Assembly (NCBI GenBank): GCA_947497475.1
Contig: CANMGS010000001.1
Location: 744,001-808,000 of the forward strand
Source: an uncultured Amylibacter sp.
Lineage (GTDB): Bacteria; Pseudomonadota; Alphaproteobacteria; Rhodobacterales; Rhodobacteraceae
Length of the DNA stretch: 64,000 bases
Reading direction: 5' to 3'
A program made the position numbers and the translations under genes. Of this stretch, positions 62,405 to 64,000 are shown in pieces. The notes under the pieces were generated by a model. The model was not told the DNA's origin. It did no database searches and saw nothing but the letters and a program-made list of their open reading frames with translations. Each line of letters begins with the position of its first letter. Within the stretch, counting starts at the first letter, position 1.

Positions 62405-62824
62405 ATGTCAGCCAGAACTCTTGAGAAATCCAAGATCATTTTACTGCCTGCAATAGATGTACGAGCCGTCTTTGAAATTGATAATGCGTTTGCCAGAGCC
62501 GTCGTGACGGAACTCGCCCAATGCTACCGCGGTGTTATCAAAAACACCAAGAACCTGAAATTGCGCACATCCATTGAACGGCTCGCAAATCAATTGGTAA
62601 AGTTGTATGTCAGGTCAGGAAACTTGGCAGAGTTTCCATTAAATATCGAGAAAAAACGATTGGCTTCGTATTTAGGGATGACCCCTGAAAATCTTTCACG
62701 TGCCTTTAAAACATTACAAGCTTATGGCGTGGTGATCAAAGGACAGAATGTAAAATTGACGGATATTGATGCCCTAAAGAGTCTTGCAAAGCCAACACCA
62801 CTTATTGATGATCCTAAAAGTTAA
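62405..62824 (+). pseudogene. 5'-truncated Crp/Fnr-family regulator (sensory domain lost)
   Basis: The 139-residue frame contains only the end of the beta-roll (SKIILLPAIDVRAVFEIDNAF), the dimerisation helix and the C-terminal HTH (RLASYLGMTPENLSRAFKTL) of a Crp/Fnr protein. The cyclic-nucleotide or effector domain is missing. The matching frame continues upstream of the ATG as K-D-A-P-C-L, resembling the DAPYLMSARTLEKS stretch I remember from full-length Roseobacter homologues, up to the rpiR stop at 62385-62387. No Shine-Dalgarno precedes the ATG. It is most likely a remnant made by a deletion or insertion; a functional DNA-binding-only protein is less likely. Confidence 0.75.
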
Positions 62825-62902
62825 GCGCGTTATGATTAACGTGGCATTAAATTCAAAAATCAACGTGAATTAGAACTACACGAAGATCATACGCTCAAAC
62901 AC

Positions 62903-63571
62903 CTATTTACGATCTGTTGTTCCAAACCAACGTCTAAAAAAACCATTTATACTAGATTTTTTTTTGTTAAGTTCACTATTCGCAGATTGCGTATACTCTC
63001 CAACTGTTTCAACAGCTTCGCTGATTTGATCAGTAACTGGATCAACATGCCTATTTTTAAAGCGCTGCATAGCACGGTAGATCAGTAGAAAAATTAATAA
63101 TAAAGACGTTATGAAAACAATATTAAACCATGGGATGAGAAATACATTTGGCCCTTCGACTTGCTTGATACGATACGCATTCGGAAAGATTGAAAGTAGT
63201 TTTATGCGCCACCCATAGTGACTGATTGCAACCCAAGCTTCTTCTTTCTTTGCCAAACCTTGTGCTTTTGCATTTAAATTGCCGCTGTCAAATTTTAAAT
63301 AAGGCGGCCAAGACCAATTTGTATCTTCGTTACGATAAACTCTTGGTTCGCCATTTGGCCAAACAGCATTGATAAAACGTACATCCCTTGTGTAGTTCGT
63401 ATTTGTGCCCGCATCTGGGCTGGCCCAAAAAACAGCATATCGACCAACATCCATACGTTTTACATCGGTCCCTACGATTTGAACAATATCACGCGAAGGA
63501 AGCGTATAATTTAGGAACCCTACTAGAACAAAAAGCAATATTCCAAGTATTATGCGTTTAATCCATACCAT
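62903..63571 (-). CDS. DUF1523 family membrane protein
   Basis: A 222-residue protein with an N-terminal transmembrane helix (IILGILLFVLVGFLNYTLP), a periplasmic domain carrying the DUF1523 features DIVQIVGTDVKRM, TRDVRFINAV, EDTNWSWPPYLKFDSGNLNAKAQ and ISHYGWRIKLLSIFPNA, and a second helix (FNIVFITSLLLIFLLIYRAM) before a charged cytoplasmic tail. The family is widespread in Rhodobacterales and uncharacterised. It lies 11 bases after the next upstream gene and is probably co-transcribed with it. Confidence 0.9.
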   Translation of the reverse strand: MVWIKRIILGILLFVLVGFLNYTLPSRDIVQIVGTDVKRMDVGRYAVFWASPDAGTNTNYTRDVRFINAVWPNGEPRVYRNEDTNWSWPPYLKFDSGNLNAKAQGLAKKEEAWVAISHYGWRIKLLSIFPNAYRIKQVEGPNVFLIPWFNIVFITSLLLIFLLIYRAMQRFKNRHVDPVTDQISEAVETVGEYTQSANSELNKKKSSINGFFRRWFGTTDRK

Positions 63572-63582
63572 TGAAATACTCC

Positions 63583-63849
63583 TTAACTGCGGTTCGCTAA
63601 ATAAAGTAATAGAAAAAAGACAAATATAGGTGCTAAAAAAACACCTAATATTAGCTTAGGACGATACGATTTTTGATAATCCATCATTCCCTTTGCAATG
63701 AATTCTGACTTATCTTCTGATTTATCGGATAGTTCGTATTCATCTTTCAATTTACGACGATGTCTTTGACGCATTGAGAAAGACAAAGCTCCGTATGTGA
63801 TCATCAATATGATCATTAAGAGAACTGCATTTCTAATCCATAAAATCAT
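63583..63849 (-). CDS. Small membrane protein linked to DUF1523, unknown function
   Basis: An 88-residue protein with an N-terminal helix (NAVLLMIILMITYGALSF), a highly charged middle (RQRHRRKLKDEYELSDKSEDKSE) and a C-terminal helix (LILGVFLAPIFVFFLLLYLA). No known domain is recognised. The ATG at 63849 overlaps the stop of the upstream partial gene (ATGA); an earlier in-frame codon would lie inside that gene. Operon position suggests work with the DUF1523 protein and the upstream product at the inner membrane. Confidence 0.72.
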   Translation of the reverse strand: MILWIRNAVLLMIILMITYGALSFSMRQRHRRKLKDEYELSDKSEDKSEFIAKGMMDYQKSYRPKLILGVFLAPIFVFFLLLYLANRS

Positions 63850-64000
63850 GAGTTTCCCCCTGTTGGGCCCCAAGGCCCTATACGAATGGGTGATGGTTCT
63901 GGTTCTTCCATTGCTGGTTCTGAGCCAAATAACTCTTCACGCGCGCCAGCTTTATCAATTGCATACTCTTCGGACAGAAACTTAACGACATAGTCTTTTT
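63846..64000 (-). CDS. C-terminal end of a gene running off the window (unknown)
   Basis: An open frame enters from the right edge and ends at TGA (63848-63846), about 50 codons inside the window. The visible tail includes KDYVVKFLSEEYAIDKAGA, then an acidic proline-rich stretch (MEEPEPSPIRIGPWGP) and GGNS. Its stop overlaps the start of the small membrane protein gene, so it heads the DUF1523 operon. The family cannot be named from this fragment. Confidence 0.6.
   Translation of the reverse strand, partial: KDYVVKFLSEEYAIDKAGAREELFGSEPAMEEPEPSPIRIGPWGPTGGNS

Overview
The window looks like chromosomal DNA of a marine alphaproteobacterium of the Roseobacter group (Rhodobacteraceae) with a rather AT-rich genome. 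The basis is gene content: glycine betaine demethylation, a tripartite TRAP transporter, a DUF1523 protein, a RidA-GDPD-COG3146-PhhB operon, a TauE/SafE exporter, a WYL regulator beside a glutathione S-transferase, and small hydrophobic proteins familiar from this group. I cannot assign a genus. I see no rRNA, tRNA, CRISPR array, insertion sequence or prophage. Genes are dense, often overlap by 1-4 bases, and many are closed by clear rho-independent terminators.

Layout. 1-1442: the probable end of dapA, a P-loop kinase-like protein coupled to smpB, and a small glycine-rich membrane protein. 1504-3555: a rhodanese (SseA) and an aromatic/aspartate aminotransferase. 3556-3912: a non-coding stretch with a candidate structured RNA, an 18-codon ORF and a terminator. 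3913-7163: a LacI regulator, ArfB, an outer-membrane barrel protein and TrhO. 7230-10297: three consecutive SGNH-superfamily proteins, the last with RTX repeats. 10354-16299: TauE exporter, MFS carrier, ZapE, lytic transglycosylase, and a WYL regulator divergent from a GST across a perfect inverted repeat. 16318-21425: an RluA-DapE-GNAT-DUF2064-RNase R operon on the minus strand.

21465-29374 is a methylated-amine island: XRE-cupin regulator, GFA-type zinc protein, dimethylglycine dehydrogenase-like flavoprotein, betaine-homocysteine methyltransferase-like protein (TTG start), a GbdR-like AraC regulator and a sarcosine dehydrogenase-like paralogue. Together they could take glycine betaine to dimethylglycine, sarcosine and glycine. 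29507-44647 is mostly housekeeping: a Crp-family regulator, YaaA, RecQ, a membrane ClpP-fold protein, RsmD, a ferredoxin reductase, a peroxiredoxin, the RidA operon, MlaA-MlaC, PBP1A and the GlnK-AmtB ammonium module.

44699-53621: a two-component system beside a periplasmic cupin, a 385-base hairpin-rich non-coding region, a class II aldolase, a three-TM cyclic-nucleotide-binding protein, a DUF533 protein with glycine-rich repeats, and OxyR divergent from KatG. 53695-62387 is the most interesting block. One strand carries an N-formylglutamate-amidohydrolase-like enzyme, TRAP DctQ/M/P, a glutamine-synthetase-like ligase, an aldehyde dehydrogenase and an iron alcohol dehydrogenase, with an RpiR regulator divergent. 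I propose a gamma-glutamylation route for an amine or amino alcohol. Immediately after the rpiR stop codon lies a Crp/Fnr gene that has lost its sensory half, which suggests a rearrangement breakpoint. The window ends in a DUF1523 operon that runs off the edge.
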